Below, piece by piece: positions 1-7,559 of a stretch of 13,944 nucleotides of DNA. Every line of letters starts with the position of its first letter. Positions within the stretch are counted from its first letter, which is position 1. Source of the stretch: Bacillota bacterium. Its GTDB lineage: Bacteria > Bacillota > UBA4882 > UBA8346. The stretch is from assembly GCA_023415375.1 (NCBI GenBank), contig JAEZKW010000337.1, forward strand, positions 1 to 13,944. Direction: 5' to 3'. Made by a program: the position numbers and the translations under genes. Under the pieces are notes generated by a model, which ran no database searches, was not told where the DNA came from, and saw nothing but the letters and a program-made list of their open reading frames with translations.

Positions 1-374
1 CGATGGGGCCTCTCCCGATTTATTGCTATTACATGAAAAGCTAAATCCCGGGCTCTGAGAGAATGATAAATCGCTTCTCGATAGGCTCCCCCCCAATACA
101 AATCCCGGGCCCTTCGCTGATGCGCAATAGACATTCTTAGACCATCATACTGGTGTCCATGGTCAGCAGCAAATTGTGCATTCGAAATGGTATTTGCTGT
201 ACGATGGATAATATAAGCCGCATCTCTTCGTTCGGCGGGCTGCACTGGACGGGCCGGTGGGCCATAATACTGTCTATGGGGTCCACCTTCGAACCGATAA
301 TGTTTAGCATATATTCCGACCGAACCAGTAACCAGGAAAACCAAAAGCATCAAACCAATCACCCATTTTCGCAT
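1..374 (-). CDS. Small secreted helical protein, paralog of the 5368-5934 gene (3' end beyond window)
   Basis: The leftward frame stays open to the window edge, so the C-terminus is missing and about 124 codons are visible. An N-terminal signal peptide (MRKWVIGLMLLVFLV, cleaved near IYA) precedes a short Gly/Pro/Tyr-rich stretch (GPPARP) and a helical region. The helical region carries IIHRTA, GHQYDG, AHQRRARDLY, AYREAIYHSLRARDLAFHVI. It matches the protein at 5368-5934 nearly motif for motif, including three conserved histidines (IIHRT, GH, HQ) and the RAR-LAF segment. Two ATGs lie in tandem at 377 and 374. The GGGGGA ribosome binding site is 6 nt from 374, so that start is preferred. The 106 nt back to the ProC-like gene hold no clear terminator or strong promoter, so co-transcription is possible. 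Function is unknown; export from the cell is inferred from the signal peptide. Confidence 0.8.
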   Translation of the reverse strand, partial: MRKWVIGLMLLVFLVTGSVGIYAKHYRFEGGPHRQYYGPPARPVQPAERRDAAYIIHRTANTISNAQFAADHGHQYDGLRMSIAHQRRARDLYWGGAYREAIYHSLRARDLAFHVIAINRERPH

Positions 375-480
375 CATATATCCCCCATTTTACCACTACC
401 TTTTGTGGCTCCTTATTATTTCTTGCCTACATCTTACAATAAAACCAGCTGGGGATGATAGCGGAAAAAACAGGAATTTT

Positions 481-1308
481 CTACAATTCATCAAGTAATG
501 AATGAGTGCGCTCGGCGATTTCTTTGCTTCTGTAAATACCTTTATGAATGGCCTCTAAAAAATCCTTATCCGAGCGTAAACTTTCAACAATTGCCTCGGT
601 GATACCGCCTTTGGTCATCATCTTCCGTATAAACTCACCTGGTTCAACTTCACTTTCCAATACAGGCATTACATTCAACGCCCACTGGTAAATGTCTCCA
701 AAACCCAAACCTGAGTACTCTTTTTCTAATGTTTTGATATCTTCTTCAATTTTTAAATTAAATTGCTTGGCAACCAAAAGGGCAGCGGGAAGGCATACTC
801 CTGCGGTAAACGGATGCAACCATTCTTCACTGCCGGCTTCATAAACCTCAAAACCCATAAAAGATAGGATATCCGATACCAGCTCATGGTGGGGAAAAAG
901 GGCTACGATCCCTCTTCCTTGTTGAATAGTGTCCGGACCGCTGGGCATAATGCGAACGGCATTGATTCCTAAAACACTTTGAAAAGTAGCAGTAGAAACA
1001 CCGGCCATACAAGAAACTAAGGTTGCTTCCTGCGAAATAATCATTTTTTTCAATGCCTTAAGATCTTGCGGCTTTATTGCAAGGAAGATAATGTTCGACT
1101 TTCTGCAAATCTCATCGTTATCGGCTATGTTTTCAAACAAACCGGCATTTTGAATACTTTCAAGAGTCGCCGGATTACCGCTAAATGAAATCTTTAGATT
1201 TTCCCTGGGAAATTGATGATCGATTAATACTTTGGCCAGGGTGCGACCAAGATGGCCGCACCCAATAATACCAATCTGATTTGTCGGTGATAGCATCTCC
1301 GGTTTCAT
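481..1308 (-). CDS. ProC-like NAD(P)-binding oxidoreductase (pyrroline-5-carboxylate reductase family)
   Basis: The 275-aa product starts with a Rossmann nucleotide-binding motif (GIIGCGHLG, residues 13-21). It follows P5C reductase architecture: FLAIKPQD after the fourth strand, RIMPSGPDTIQQGRG where P5CR has its MPN motif, and a C-terminal helical dimerisation domain with TKGGITEAIVESL in place of SPGGTT. P5C reductases convert pyrroline-5-carboxylate to proline with NAD(P)H. Here the usual SGSGPAY segment reads TAGVCLPAALL and MPN reads MPS, so the substrate may differ and I give no proC symbol. The start ATG overlaps the upstream TIGR04076 stop by one base (TAATG), with GGAGG inside the upstream gene, so translation is probably coupled. 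It is the last gene of a TrmB-led operon. Confidence 0.82.
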   Translation of the reverse strand: MKPEMLSPTNQIGIIGCGHLGRTLAKVLIDHQFPRENLKISFSGNPATLESIQNAGLFENIADNDEICRKSNIIFLAIKPQDLKALKKMIISQEATLVSCMAGVSTATFQSVLGINAVRIMPSGPDTIQQGRGIVALFPHHELVSDILSFMGFEVYEAGSEEWLHPFTAGVCLPAALLVAKQFNLKIEEDIKTLEKEYSGLGFGDIYQWALNVMPVLESEVEPGEFIRKMMTKGGITEAIVESLRSDKDFLEAIHKGIYRSKEIAERTHSLLDEL

Positions 1309-1595
1309 TAGGCCTCCAAAGTTTCGATCTCAAATAGTACAGTTCCGCCGGTACTTTCTGGAGGGCCGGGATCAATACATTGAACAGTTCTCTGAGTCAA
1401 TCCCAACTTCTTCAAATCATGACCAAGTCTAGCGGCAAAAATAGCCGGATAAAGATTGGCGAGGGCAAAACTACAAATCTTATCACTCTCCGTTAATGAA
1501 ATATTGGCCCCTCTTAACACAAACTTATCACCTACCTTGATCCCTGCTGAACAATGTCCTCTAACTTCTTTGGCACGAATAACTAAATCCGCCAT
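1308..1595 (-). CDS. TIGR04076 family protein
   Basis: The 95-aa product has the hallmarks of the TIGR04076 family of small, uncharacterised proteins: RAKEVRGHCSAGIKVGDKFVLRG near the N-terminus, then ICSFALANLYPAIFAARLG, then a conserved CIDPGPP segment and an FEIE end. No catalytic role is established for this family; the paired cysteine/glycine motif CSAGIKVGD is its most constant part. GGAGG lies 7 nt before the ATG. It follows the TrmB-type regulator by 11 nt and overlaps the ProC-like gene by 1 nt, so all three should be made from one message. That arrangement suggests a shared small-molecule or redox role with the oxidoreductase, which is inference only. Confidence 0.85.
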   Translation of the reverse strand: MADLVIRAKEVRGHCSAGIKVGDKFVLRGANISLTESDKICSFALANLYPAIFAARLGHDLKKLGLTQRTVQCIDPGPPESTGGTVLFEIETLEA

Positions 1596-1606
1596 TGCAA
1601 TTCCTC

Positions 1607-2407
1607 CTAACGATTTTGAATTAAGAATGATAATAAATCATTCTTGGAATACAGTTGTTTAAATTTCTCCTCACCGAACGTATCAATTAATACGCTGCCC
1701 CAAATATCGTGTTTGATATATTCCTTGGCTACGAGTACTATCGCAGGAACAGCCGTCCAAACACCGACGGTAGCATCAGACTCACCCATTTCACTGATTA
1801 CTACTTCATCAGAGTCTGCAACGACAGTTGTTAATCTTGCATGCAACCTTTTCTCGGACGTTTCACCACATTTGGACAGGTTAACAACATCTGTTCCACT
1901 TAGGCCGCAATCACCAAATGTAGCGATAATTACTTTCACACCACGTTTTTGCGCCTCTACCACTGCCTGGCGGACCCATTGAAACTCCGCCGGCCAAATG
2001 GATAACATTAAAACTTCGGAGCTTTTTTCGATTAATTGTATGATTTTGGTAATCACCGTTTGATAGCCTTCCATATTCCACGATAAATCGATATCCGGCA
2101 ATGGCTGAAGCTCATGCAACTCTTGTTCTAGAGCATCAATCGTTGAAACATAGTCCTGTTTCAACATATGGATTAGCTTTTCATGGGGTATCGGGTAGTA
2201 CTGTACCGGCTCAACCTGCTCATCCGTAATGATAACTCCCTTATTTTTAAGGCGTTTCAAAGTTTCATACACTTTGGCAGGAGGTATCTTCGCCAGCTTA
2301 CTGACTTCATATCCGTTAGCCGGATGTTTTTGCATCAAGGCTAGTAGCGCTTTTGCTTCATACGATGAGAGACCTAATTTTTCCAGTTTTAAAAGCAGAT
2401 CATTCAT
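1607..2407 (-). CDS. TrmB-family transcriptional regulator
   Basis: The 266-aa product (from MNDLLLKLEKLGLSSYEAKAL) has the N-terminal winged helix typical of TrmB: GLSSYEAKALLALMQ, then YEVSKLAKIPPAKVYETLKRL as the recognition region. A short coiled coil (DALEQELHELQPL) and a C-terminal phospholipase-D-like effector domain follow (VLMLSIWPAEF, AQKRGVKVIIATFG, EVVISEMG). TrmB proteins often sense sugars, but many bacterial ones have unknown ligands. An ATG at 2431 would add eight residues. I chose 2407 because GGGGTG sits 7 nt before it and because the best promoter puts the RNA start about one base before 2431. It heads the TIGR04076/ProC-like operon and diverges from pgm, so it could control either side. 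Confidence 0.85.
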   Translation of the reverse strand: MNDLLLKLEKLGLSSYEAKALLALMQKHPANGYEVSKLAKIPPAKVYETLKRLKNKGVIITDEQVEPVQYYPIPHEKLIHMLKQDYVSTIDALEQELHELQPLPDIDLSWNMEGYQTVITKIIQLIEKSSEVLMLSIWPAEFQWVRQAVVEAQKRGVKVIIATFGDCGLSGTDVVNLSKCGETSEKRLHARLTTVVADSDEVVISEMGESDATVGVWTAVPAIVLVAKEYIKHDIWGSVLIDTFGEEKFKQLYSKNDLLSFLIQNR

Positions 2408-2438
2408 AATTCCGCACCCCGTAGTTTTCATTTTCCTT

Positions 2439-2467
2439 ATCTTACTGCCTCAAGAAATTTTTTACAA
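2439..2467 (-). promoter_or_regulatory. Promoter for the TrmB operon
   Basis: Read leftward, TTGTAA (2467-2462) is followed by a 17-nt spacer and TAAGAT (2444-2439). Transcription would begin at about 2432, leaving a 25-nt leader before the ATG at 2407. An imperfect inverted repeat (TACCGG-ACC-CAGGTA, 2472-2486) lies just upstream of the -35 and could be an operator. Confidence 0.5.
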
Positions 2468-2633
2468 TATCTACCGGACCCAGGTATATTCAATAGATTT
2501 TTAATCCATGATAAAACTTAGACTTTGTCGAAAGATTTCTTTTTATAAACTAAAAGGATTCTGATAAAAAAAATCTAATAACCAATCTGTACTTCGATTT
2601 ACTATTCGATGGATTTCTGCACAAAGGAGGCAT

Positions 2634-4286
2634 ATGAAAATGCCAGATAAAACCGTACATATCTTGGCAGGCCAAAAAGCCCGCCAGGAAGATCTTTATT
2701 CTAAAGAACAAATTACTGAGTGGTATAAACACCCGGAAGGAAATTTGGAGCCCATTAAAAACGGCACTTCCGGTCACCGGGGGCATACTGGAAGAGGTTT
2801 TTCCGAGACGCACGTAGCTTCGATTACTCAGGGGCTGGTTGATATTCGTTCTGAAAAAGAAACTTTTGGACCCTATCTGCCCGATAACCTGAGAAACAAA
2901 CCCCTTGGTGCAATTGTCATGGGTAAAGATGTACGTTTTGCTTCTGATCTAGCCCAAATTACCGCCGCAGAAGTATTTGCTGCAAATAATATGCCGGTAT
3001 TGGTTCATCAAGGAGGCAGGAGTACCCCGACGCCAGTTGTTTCCCATACCATTTTAGCCCATGTTGCCAAAAATGAAAAAGTTGAAGGAGTTATTATTAC
3101 AGCTTCTCATAATCCTCCTGAAGATGCCGGTTATAAAAGCAACGGACTGGACGGTGGGCCTAATACCTGTACAAAGCCTATTGATGAAAAAGGAAATTAT
3201 TACTTAAACCACCCGGAGCAAATAAAACGGATCTCGTATCAGGAGGCAGTCCAAAAAGGGCTTATTAAAGAAGTCGATTTATTATCCCCCTATGTCAATG
3301 ATTTAGCAAGTGTCGTCGATTTCGACGTTATCAAGAGTGAGAAGTTTGCCGTAACCCCCTTGGGTGGTTCAGCTCATGGTTACTATGAAGCGGTTAATGC
3401 CAAACACGGTACTCGGATTGAAGTTGTATTGTCCGATGAGGATCCGACTTGTTCAAGCCGTTCTTATGATTGGGATGGTAAATTGCGTGGCGATCCATCC
3501 TCCCTATATGTCATGAAAGCAGTTCAAGGGATTAGGGAAACTTTAGGTGTTCCTTTCATTGGCGCCAATGATAATGATGCCGATCGTTTCGGTGGCGAAG
3601 ATAGCACTGGTATTTTAAATCCCAATCATGTTTTGTGCGTATTATTTGATTATCTGGCTGCCCATCGCGGATTTAATGCCAATATGGGAGTGGGCCGTAC
3701 CATTGGGACAACCCATATGATTGAGGAAATTGCTAAAAATTACGGCCGGCCTTCTTACGAAGTCAATGTCGGTTTTAAACATTATGTAGAGGGTTTGCTA
3801 GCCGGTAAATATGTACTGGCCGGTGAAGAAAGCGCCGGGTTGTCTTTTCCAAGACGGAACGGGAGTTTGTGGGTAACCGAAAAGGACGGCATCGCCGCTG
3901 TACTCTTAATGATGGAAGCCATGGCGAGGACGGGTAAAGATATCGGAACCCTTTATGCGGATTTGGTTAAGAAATATGGGCCCTACCAATATGAACGGCA
4001 AGATGTTCCTGCAGAGCCTGAGAAGAAAAAACGACTCATCCAGTTAGCCGCAGATCCCGGTCGGGTAAAATCCCTTTTAAACGGTAAAAAAATCGCAGGA
4101 CGTTCTATTGAACGACTCGTTATCGGCGACGGCATTAAGGTTGTGCTGAGTGGCGGTGTATGGGTTCTGAAACGAACCTCAGGGACGGAAAATATCATTA
4201 AGGATTATCGGGAAGAAAAGGGTGAATCCTTGGAAGCAGCCCGCAAAGCCTCCCAGGAAATTGATAATTATCTTGGGATCAATTAA
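2634..4286 (+). CDS. pgm: Phosphoglucomutase, alpha-D-glucose-phosphate-specific
   Basis: The 550-aa enzyme interconverts glucose-1-phosphate and glucose-6-phosphate (EC 5.4.2.2), linking glycogen and cell-wall sugar nucleotides to glycolysis in the cytoplasm. Length and motifs match the E. coli Pgm branch: NGTSGHRG (43-50), the phosphoserine loop TASHNPPEDAG with catalytic Ser158, the metal loop DNDADRFGG (D313, D315, D317), the sugar-binding loop GEESAG (397-402) and the phosphate-binding RTSGTE (514-519). No key residue is missing. AAAGGAGG precedes ATG 2634 by only 3 nt and ATG 2640 by 9 nt, so translation may begin at the third codon (MPDKTVH). The EamA permease gene follows after 36 nt with no terminator between them. 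The divergent TrmB gene is a candidate regulator, since TrmB proteins often respond to sugars. Confidence 0.95.
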   Translation: MKMPDKTVHILAGQKARQEDLYSKEQITEWYKHPEGNLEPIKNGTSGHRGHTGRGFSETHVASITQGLVDIRSEKETFGPYLPDNLRNKPLGAIVMGKDVRFASDLAQITAAEVFAANNMPVLVHQGGRSTPTPVVSHTILAHVAKNEKVEGVIITASHNPPEDAGYKSNGLDGGPNTCTKPIDEKGNYYLNHPEQIKRISYQEAVQKGLIKEVDLLSPYVNDLASVVDFDVIKSEKFAVTPLGGSAHGYYEAVNAKHGTRIEVVLSDEDPTCSSRSYDWDGKLRGDPSSLYVMKAVQGIRETLGVPFIGANDNDADRFGGEDSTGILNPNHVLCVLFDYLAAHRGFNANMGVGRTIGTTHMIEEIAKNYGRPSYEVNVGFKHYVEGLLAGKYVLAGEESAGLSFPRRNGSLWVTEKDGIAAVLLMMEAMARTGKDIGTLYADLVKKYGPYQYERQDVPAEPEKKKRLIQLAADPGRVKSLLNGKKIAGRSIERLVIGDGIKVVLSGGVWVLKRTSGTENIIKDYREEKGESLEAARKASQEIDNYLGIN

Positions 4287-4322
4287 AACCGAAATGACTG
4301 AAAAGCGCAGGGAGCATCGATC

Positions 4323-5243
4323 ATGAAGCAGCAAGAAGTTCATTCTAATTTATTACTTTTATTAACCGCCGCAATTTGGGGGTTGGCCTTTGTCGCCCAG
4401 CGGGTCGGAGCCAGATATGTAGGATCTTTCACTTTTAATGGTATAAGGTTCGCTTTAGGCGGTTTTTCTTTAATTCCGCTTCTTATCTTTTCTTTAAAAC
4501 ATAATCCTGAACCGGTAAATGATGAAATAAAGCCAAAAAATCCCCCGGTCATACTCGCCGGTATCATTGCCGGTAGCGTCCTTTTTGCTGGAGCATCTTT
4601 ACAACAAATCGGTTTAATACACTCTTCCGCAGGAAAAGCCGCCTTTATCACCGGATTATATATCGTTCTTGTGCCTATTTTGGGAATTTTTTTAAAACAG
4701 CGCACTCACTTAAGCATATGGATTGGTGTGGTTTTAGCAACAATCGGATTGTATCTATTGAGTGTAACCGATAATTTTACAATCACAGTATCGGATTTGT
4801 TAGAACTATTGGGTGCTTTCTTCTGGGCTGCTCACATTCTGGTGATTGATTATTATACGAAGAAAGTTCATGCCCTGAAGTTATGTATCGTTCAATTTTT
4901 GACTTGTTCTTTTCTCAGTATGATGGCTGCTTTTGCCTTCGAAAAAATTACTTTAACCGGCCTAGAGATGGCATTGATACCAATACTATACGGCGGCCTT
5001 TGTTCAGTTGGTATTGCCTATACCCTTCAAGTTTTCGCCCAAAAACACGCCAAGCCTTCCCATGCCGCCATCATTATGAGTATGGAAAGTGTATTTGCAA
5101 GTCTCGGCGGGTTATTTATATTGCATGAATATCTGGGAATCCGGGGTTATCTGGGTTGCCTGCTGATGCTGTCGGGAATGTTAATTGCCCAACTTCCGAA
5201 TATTGTAACAAGTAATAGCGACACCGTAGTTTCTACAAATTAG
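4323..5243 (+). CDS. EamA/DMT-superfamily permease
   Basis: The 306-aa polytopic membrane protein has about ten hydrophobic segments in two EamA repeats. Repeat one begins LLLLLTAAIWGLAFVAQRVGARYVGSFTFNGIRF; repeat two begins around LLGAFFWAAHILVIDYY. The glycine-rich IMSMESVFASLGGLFILHEYLG and the final YLGCLLMLSGMLIAQL are characteristic of drug/metabolite transporters. Substrates of this family (amino acids, metabolites, drugs) cannot be told from sequence. GGGAG lies 8 nt before the ATG. It follows pgm by 36 nt and is closed by a strong terminator, so the two probably form a two-gene unit, although a functional link to phosphoglucomutase is not evident. Confidence 0.92.
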   Translation: MKQQEVHSNLLLLLTAAIWGLAFVAQRVGARYVGSFTFNGIRFALGGFSLIPLLIFSLKHNPEPVNDEIKPKNPPVILAGIIAGSVLFAGASLQQIGLIHSSAGKAAFITGLYIVLVPILGIFLKQRTHLSIWIGVVLATIGLYLLSVTDNFTITVSDLLELLGAFFWAAHILVIDYYTKKVHALKLCIVQFLTCSFLSMMAAFAFEKITLTGLEMALIPILYGGLCSVGIAYTLQVFAQKHAKPSHAAIIMSMESVFASLGGLFILHEYLGIRGYLGCLLMLSGMLIAQLPNIVTSNSDTVVSTN

Positions 5244-5252
5244 AAAATTATT

Positions 5253-5284
5253 AAAAAGCTGGCCCTTATTAGGACCAGCTTTTT
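5253..5284. terminator. Intrinsic terminator, likely bidirectional
   Basis: AAAAAGCTGG (5253-5262) pairs with CCAGCTTTT (5275-5284); the stem is extended by CC/GG around TTATTA with one C-A mismatch. T-runs follow the stem on both strands. It ends the pgm-EamA unit and can also stop leftward transcription from the secreted-protein gene at 5368. Confidence 0.85.
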
Positions 5285-5367
5285 GTCATTGATTCGTTCA
5301 ACATTCTATCCATACAAATTATAATTTACCGTTCAAATGGGTATTTGAATCTATAATAACCAATTCA

Positions 5368-5934
5368 TCAAAAATTTAATTCAATCTTAATACGAACCGC
5401 ATCGTCATCTCTGCCCATTCTTCCCCTATCGCCACCCATCCGGCGATCCAACTCATCATCGCCGGGTCCCTGGTGGTCATACCTTGACTCCACCCGATCC
5501 CACATAAATTCAGGACGGACTCTAACTTGATTGGCCCTGATAACATCAAATGCCAATCTACGGGCGCGCATTGAGATGAAGATTGCATCTTGATAGTTGC
5601 CGCTCTTATAAAGTTGTTGGGCACGTTGATGGGCAAAAACCGCACGGGCCAGACCAGCTGGTCTATGTCCACGCTCTGCTGCACGCTGTGCTTCAGAAAT
5701 AGCCTGTGCTGTCCGATGAATAATATACCGGCTATCATTTTGCATCTCTCGATTTTGACGAACATCAGGACCAGCATGGGGTCCTCCTTGCGGACCTGCT
5801 TGAGGGCCACCCTGTGGTGGCCCACCTTGAGGACCTTTGTGTGGGTTGCCGAATCTTCCCGGATTAGCATAAATACTCCAAGAACAAGTCATCGTAAACA
5901 CTACAACCATTAAGCCAACCAACCATTTTTTCAC
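5368..5934 (-). CDS. Secreted Gly/Pro-rich protein with helical His-containing domain
   Basis: The 188-aa product has a signal peptide (KKWLVGLMVVVFTMTCSWSIYA), a low-complexity GP segment (repeats of PQGG, about residues 30-57), a helical domain, an acidic/arginine-rich tail (DDELDRRMGGDRGRMGRDD) and a hydrophobic-alternating end (AVRIKIELNF) that could be a beta strand. The helical domain (SRYIIHRTAQAISEAQRAAERGH, HQRAQQLYKSGNYQDAIF, RARRLAFDVIRANQ) matches the partial gene at the left edge. The start codon is GTG with GGAGG 10 nt upstream. A TATAAT at 5985-5980 may be its -10, without a convincing -35. I recognise no described family. Exported location is inferred from the signal peptide. 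Confidence 0.85.
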   Translation of the reverse strand: MKKWLVGLMVVVFTMTCSWSIYANPGRFGNPHKGPQGGPPQGGPQAGPQGGPHAGPDVRQNREMQNDSRYIIHRTAQAISEAQRAAERGHRPAGLARAVFAHQRAQQLYKSGNYQDAIFISMRARRLAFDVIRANQVRVRPEFMWDRVESRYDHQGPGDDELDRRMGGDRGRMGRDDDAVRIKIELNF

Positions 5935-6148
5935 TGCCGTGAATCCTCCTTAAGCATATTGTTCTTTCTCATACTTAGGATTATATACAATAATTTCCCT
6001 TATATTCCTTCCTTGATTACGAACTCTTTACAATCCTTAAATTTCCAATTCCCATCCCCTCATAAAGAAATGGATTAAGCTCCTGGTTTTATAAATATTT
6101 CTAATTCGTATTATATTAATCTTGATTTCGAGATATTTCTCTACTCTT

Positions 6149-6316
6149 TTATTTGATTTTGTGGTCTACTTTAGAAATTTGTTTGTTGAATTCTTCTTGA
6201 AATTTATCAAATTGCGACATAGCTTGCTTGACTTGTTGATATTTTTTAATACCGACCACCTTATTAACTCTGGTATTTATAGTAACCTCATCAAAACCCA
6301 TACCATTGGCTGCCAT
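6149..6316 (-). CDS. Small hypothetical protein, 55 aa
   Basis: The frame is open further upstream, but the only good ribosome binding site (GGAGG, 7 nt spacing) sits before the ATG at 6316, giving 55 aa. The product begins MAANGMGFDEVTINTRVNKVVGIKKYQQ and continues as an amphipathic, probably helical, lysine- and glutamine-rich segment (KQAMSQFDKFQEEFNKQISKVDHKIK). There is no signal peptide and no cysteine. A TATAAT at 6406-6401 is a possible -10. It lies 137 nt after the zinc peptidase gene on the same strand. Family not recognised. A rightward frame over the same DNA has no ribosome binding site and is rich in Phe and Leu, so I take it to be a shadow. Confidence 0.7.
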   Translation of the reverse strand: MAANGMGFDEVTINTRVNKVVGIKKYQQVKQAMSQFDKFQEEFNKQISKVDHKIK

Positions 6317-6453
6317 AATATTTCCTCCGTAAGATATGAAATAATTCCCCAATTTCAATATCGGTTCTGTCTCAGTCATTTTAAATAGGACCAAAGTATC
6401 ATTATAGGATTCATCCAAGAATAAAATGGTTTGGATTTTATTTTAGACACTTT

Positions 6454-7509
6454 TTAGCCGTCAATTGATTTGGTTTGCCCTAAAAACGAATAGCCATCCC
6501 GGGTATGCCTATATCTTCGAATAAAAAAAATCGACAAGGCAAGCAATCCCCAACCGCCAAATAAAATGGAGCTCTGATTTTGCCAGAATCTAAGTCCTGC
6601 TTCGGCGATCCAGGGTGTATGATATTTAGTTTGGACCTTTTCATTTTTCAAATTGGTCAAAAACACTTTTTCCCGGGCAGCTATTGACGAATTTATACGC
6701 GGATCTCCCAAAGCCAAATCTCCAAAATATGGTTGAGCATTCCCAAAAAGCATCCGAAAATCCTCTGCAAAAGTCTCTTCACTAGAATTTCCCCAAGCCT
6801 TGGTATTAACAGCTCCAGGGCCATGCCAACTCCCACCGCGTATTTTCAAAAATTTAGCCCATAACGCTGCACCATGTGAAATATCCTTCGGCATAAAAGT
6901 AAAGTTTACATGATGTCCGATTTCATGATACAAAGTGACCGGAAGCTGATTGTCGATTAAAACTTCATGAATGTCTCGCGCGCTTAAAAAAATATAACCC
7001 GGTCCACCCAAACCACTAACACCAGGTATTGCATAGGGCAATATATAAATCCGTAAACCAGCCAAAAAAGCCCCGGGAACCTTATTCTTGATTAAATCCG
7101 ACAAAGCCCGGGAAACCTGTTCTCGCCCATAGGGTAAGTTATCATTTTGTGAGAACCGATAACCTTCCCATTGATTTTTGTCAATATCCAAGTTACCTCG
7201 ATTCAAATAATCTAACAAAGATACTAATTGCTGATAGCGATCGATCAATTGCTTACTCTCGGCGCTTGTATAAATTTTATAGCCCTGCTGACCCGTTTTA
7301 CCCAAATTTCTTTCTAAGTTATGAATTTGGTTGATATTTTGATTCACTAAAGATACCAGTTGGGCTTTACTTTGTGTTTTCATCCAATTGTTGGCTCTGG
7401 TCGTTGAAGGTTTACACCCAATCGGACTGGGTAGCATATCGCCTTTTGTAACAATCATGAAGCTCATCATCAGCCCAACCACGATTAAAAATATCCCAAT
7501 TTTTTTCAT
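6454..7509 (-). CDS. Membrane-anchored zinc metallopeptidase (HEIGH motif), hypothetical
   Basis: The 351-aa protein has an N-terminal signal or anchor (KKIGIFLIVVGLMMSFMIV), a helical region (about 40-140), a catalytic domain and a C-terminal membrane helix (about 314-331, ILFGGWGLLALSIFFI) followed by a cationic tail (RRYRHTR). The catalytic domain shows LYHEIGHHVNF, a canonical HExxH at 195-199, and about 45 residues later SSEETFAEDFRMLFG, whose glutamates are candidates for the third zinc ligand, as in gluzincins and the anthrax-lethal-factor-like group. With cleavage at the N-terminus, the peptidase domain would face outside. GGAGC lies 5 nt before the ATG, and the gene has its own promoter at the end of the endonuclease III gene. 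Substrate unknown. Confidence 0.8.
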   Translation of the reverse strand: MKKIGIFLIVVGLMMSFMIVTKGDMLPSPIGCKPSTTRANNWMKTQSKAQLVSLVNQNINQIHNLERNLGKTGQQGYKIYTSAESKQLIDRYQQLVSLLDYLNRGNLDIDKNQWEGYRFSQNDNLPYGREQVSRALSDLIKNKVPGAFLAGLRIYILPYAIPGVSGLGGPGYIFLSARDIHEVLIDNQLPVTLYHEIGHHVNFTFMPKDISHGAALWAKFLKIRGGSWHGPGAVNTKAWGNSSEETFAEDFRMLFGNAQPYFGDLALGDPRINSSIAAREKVFLTNLKNEKVQTKYHTPWIAEAGLRFWQNQSSILFGGWGLLALSIFFIRRYRHTRDGYSFLGQTKSIDG

Positions 7510-7529
7510 GGTAAGCTCCTTTTTGCTTC

Positions 7530-7559
7530 ATTATAGCATTTAAAATTGCATTATGTAAA
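7530..7559 (-). promoter_or_regulatory. Promoter for the zinc peptidase gene
   Basis: Read leftward, TTTACA (7559-7554), an 18-nt spacer and a perfect TATAAT (7535-7530) give a start near 7523, about 14 nt before the ATG. It abuts the endonuclease III stop codon, so the two genes need not share a message. Confidence 0.65.

Noticed and set aside
153..458. Rightward 101-aa frame
   Set aside because: It lies over the leftward signal-peptide gene at 1-374, which has a clear paralog in this window; the rightward product has no recognisable features or good ribosome binding site.
5376..5870. Leftward 164-aa frame overlapping the Gly/Pro-rich protein
   Set aside because: It has no signal peptide or ribosome binding site and is a by-product of the repetitive GC-rich coding sequence. 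The chosen frame is supported by its paralog.
6122..6388. Rightward 88-aa frame
   Set aside because: It opposes the leftward 55-aa gene, which has a GGAGG at ideal spacing. The rightward product is low-complexity Phe/Leu with no ribosome binding site.
6420..6442. AATAAAAT/ATTTTATT hairpin after the zinc peptidase gene
   Set aside because: The stem is all A-T with no proper T-run, too weak to call as a terminator.
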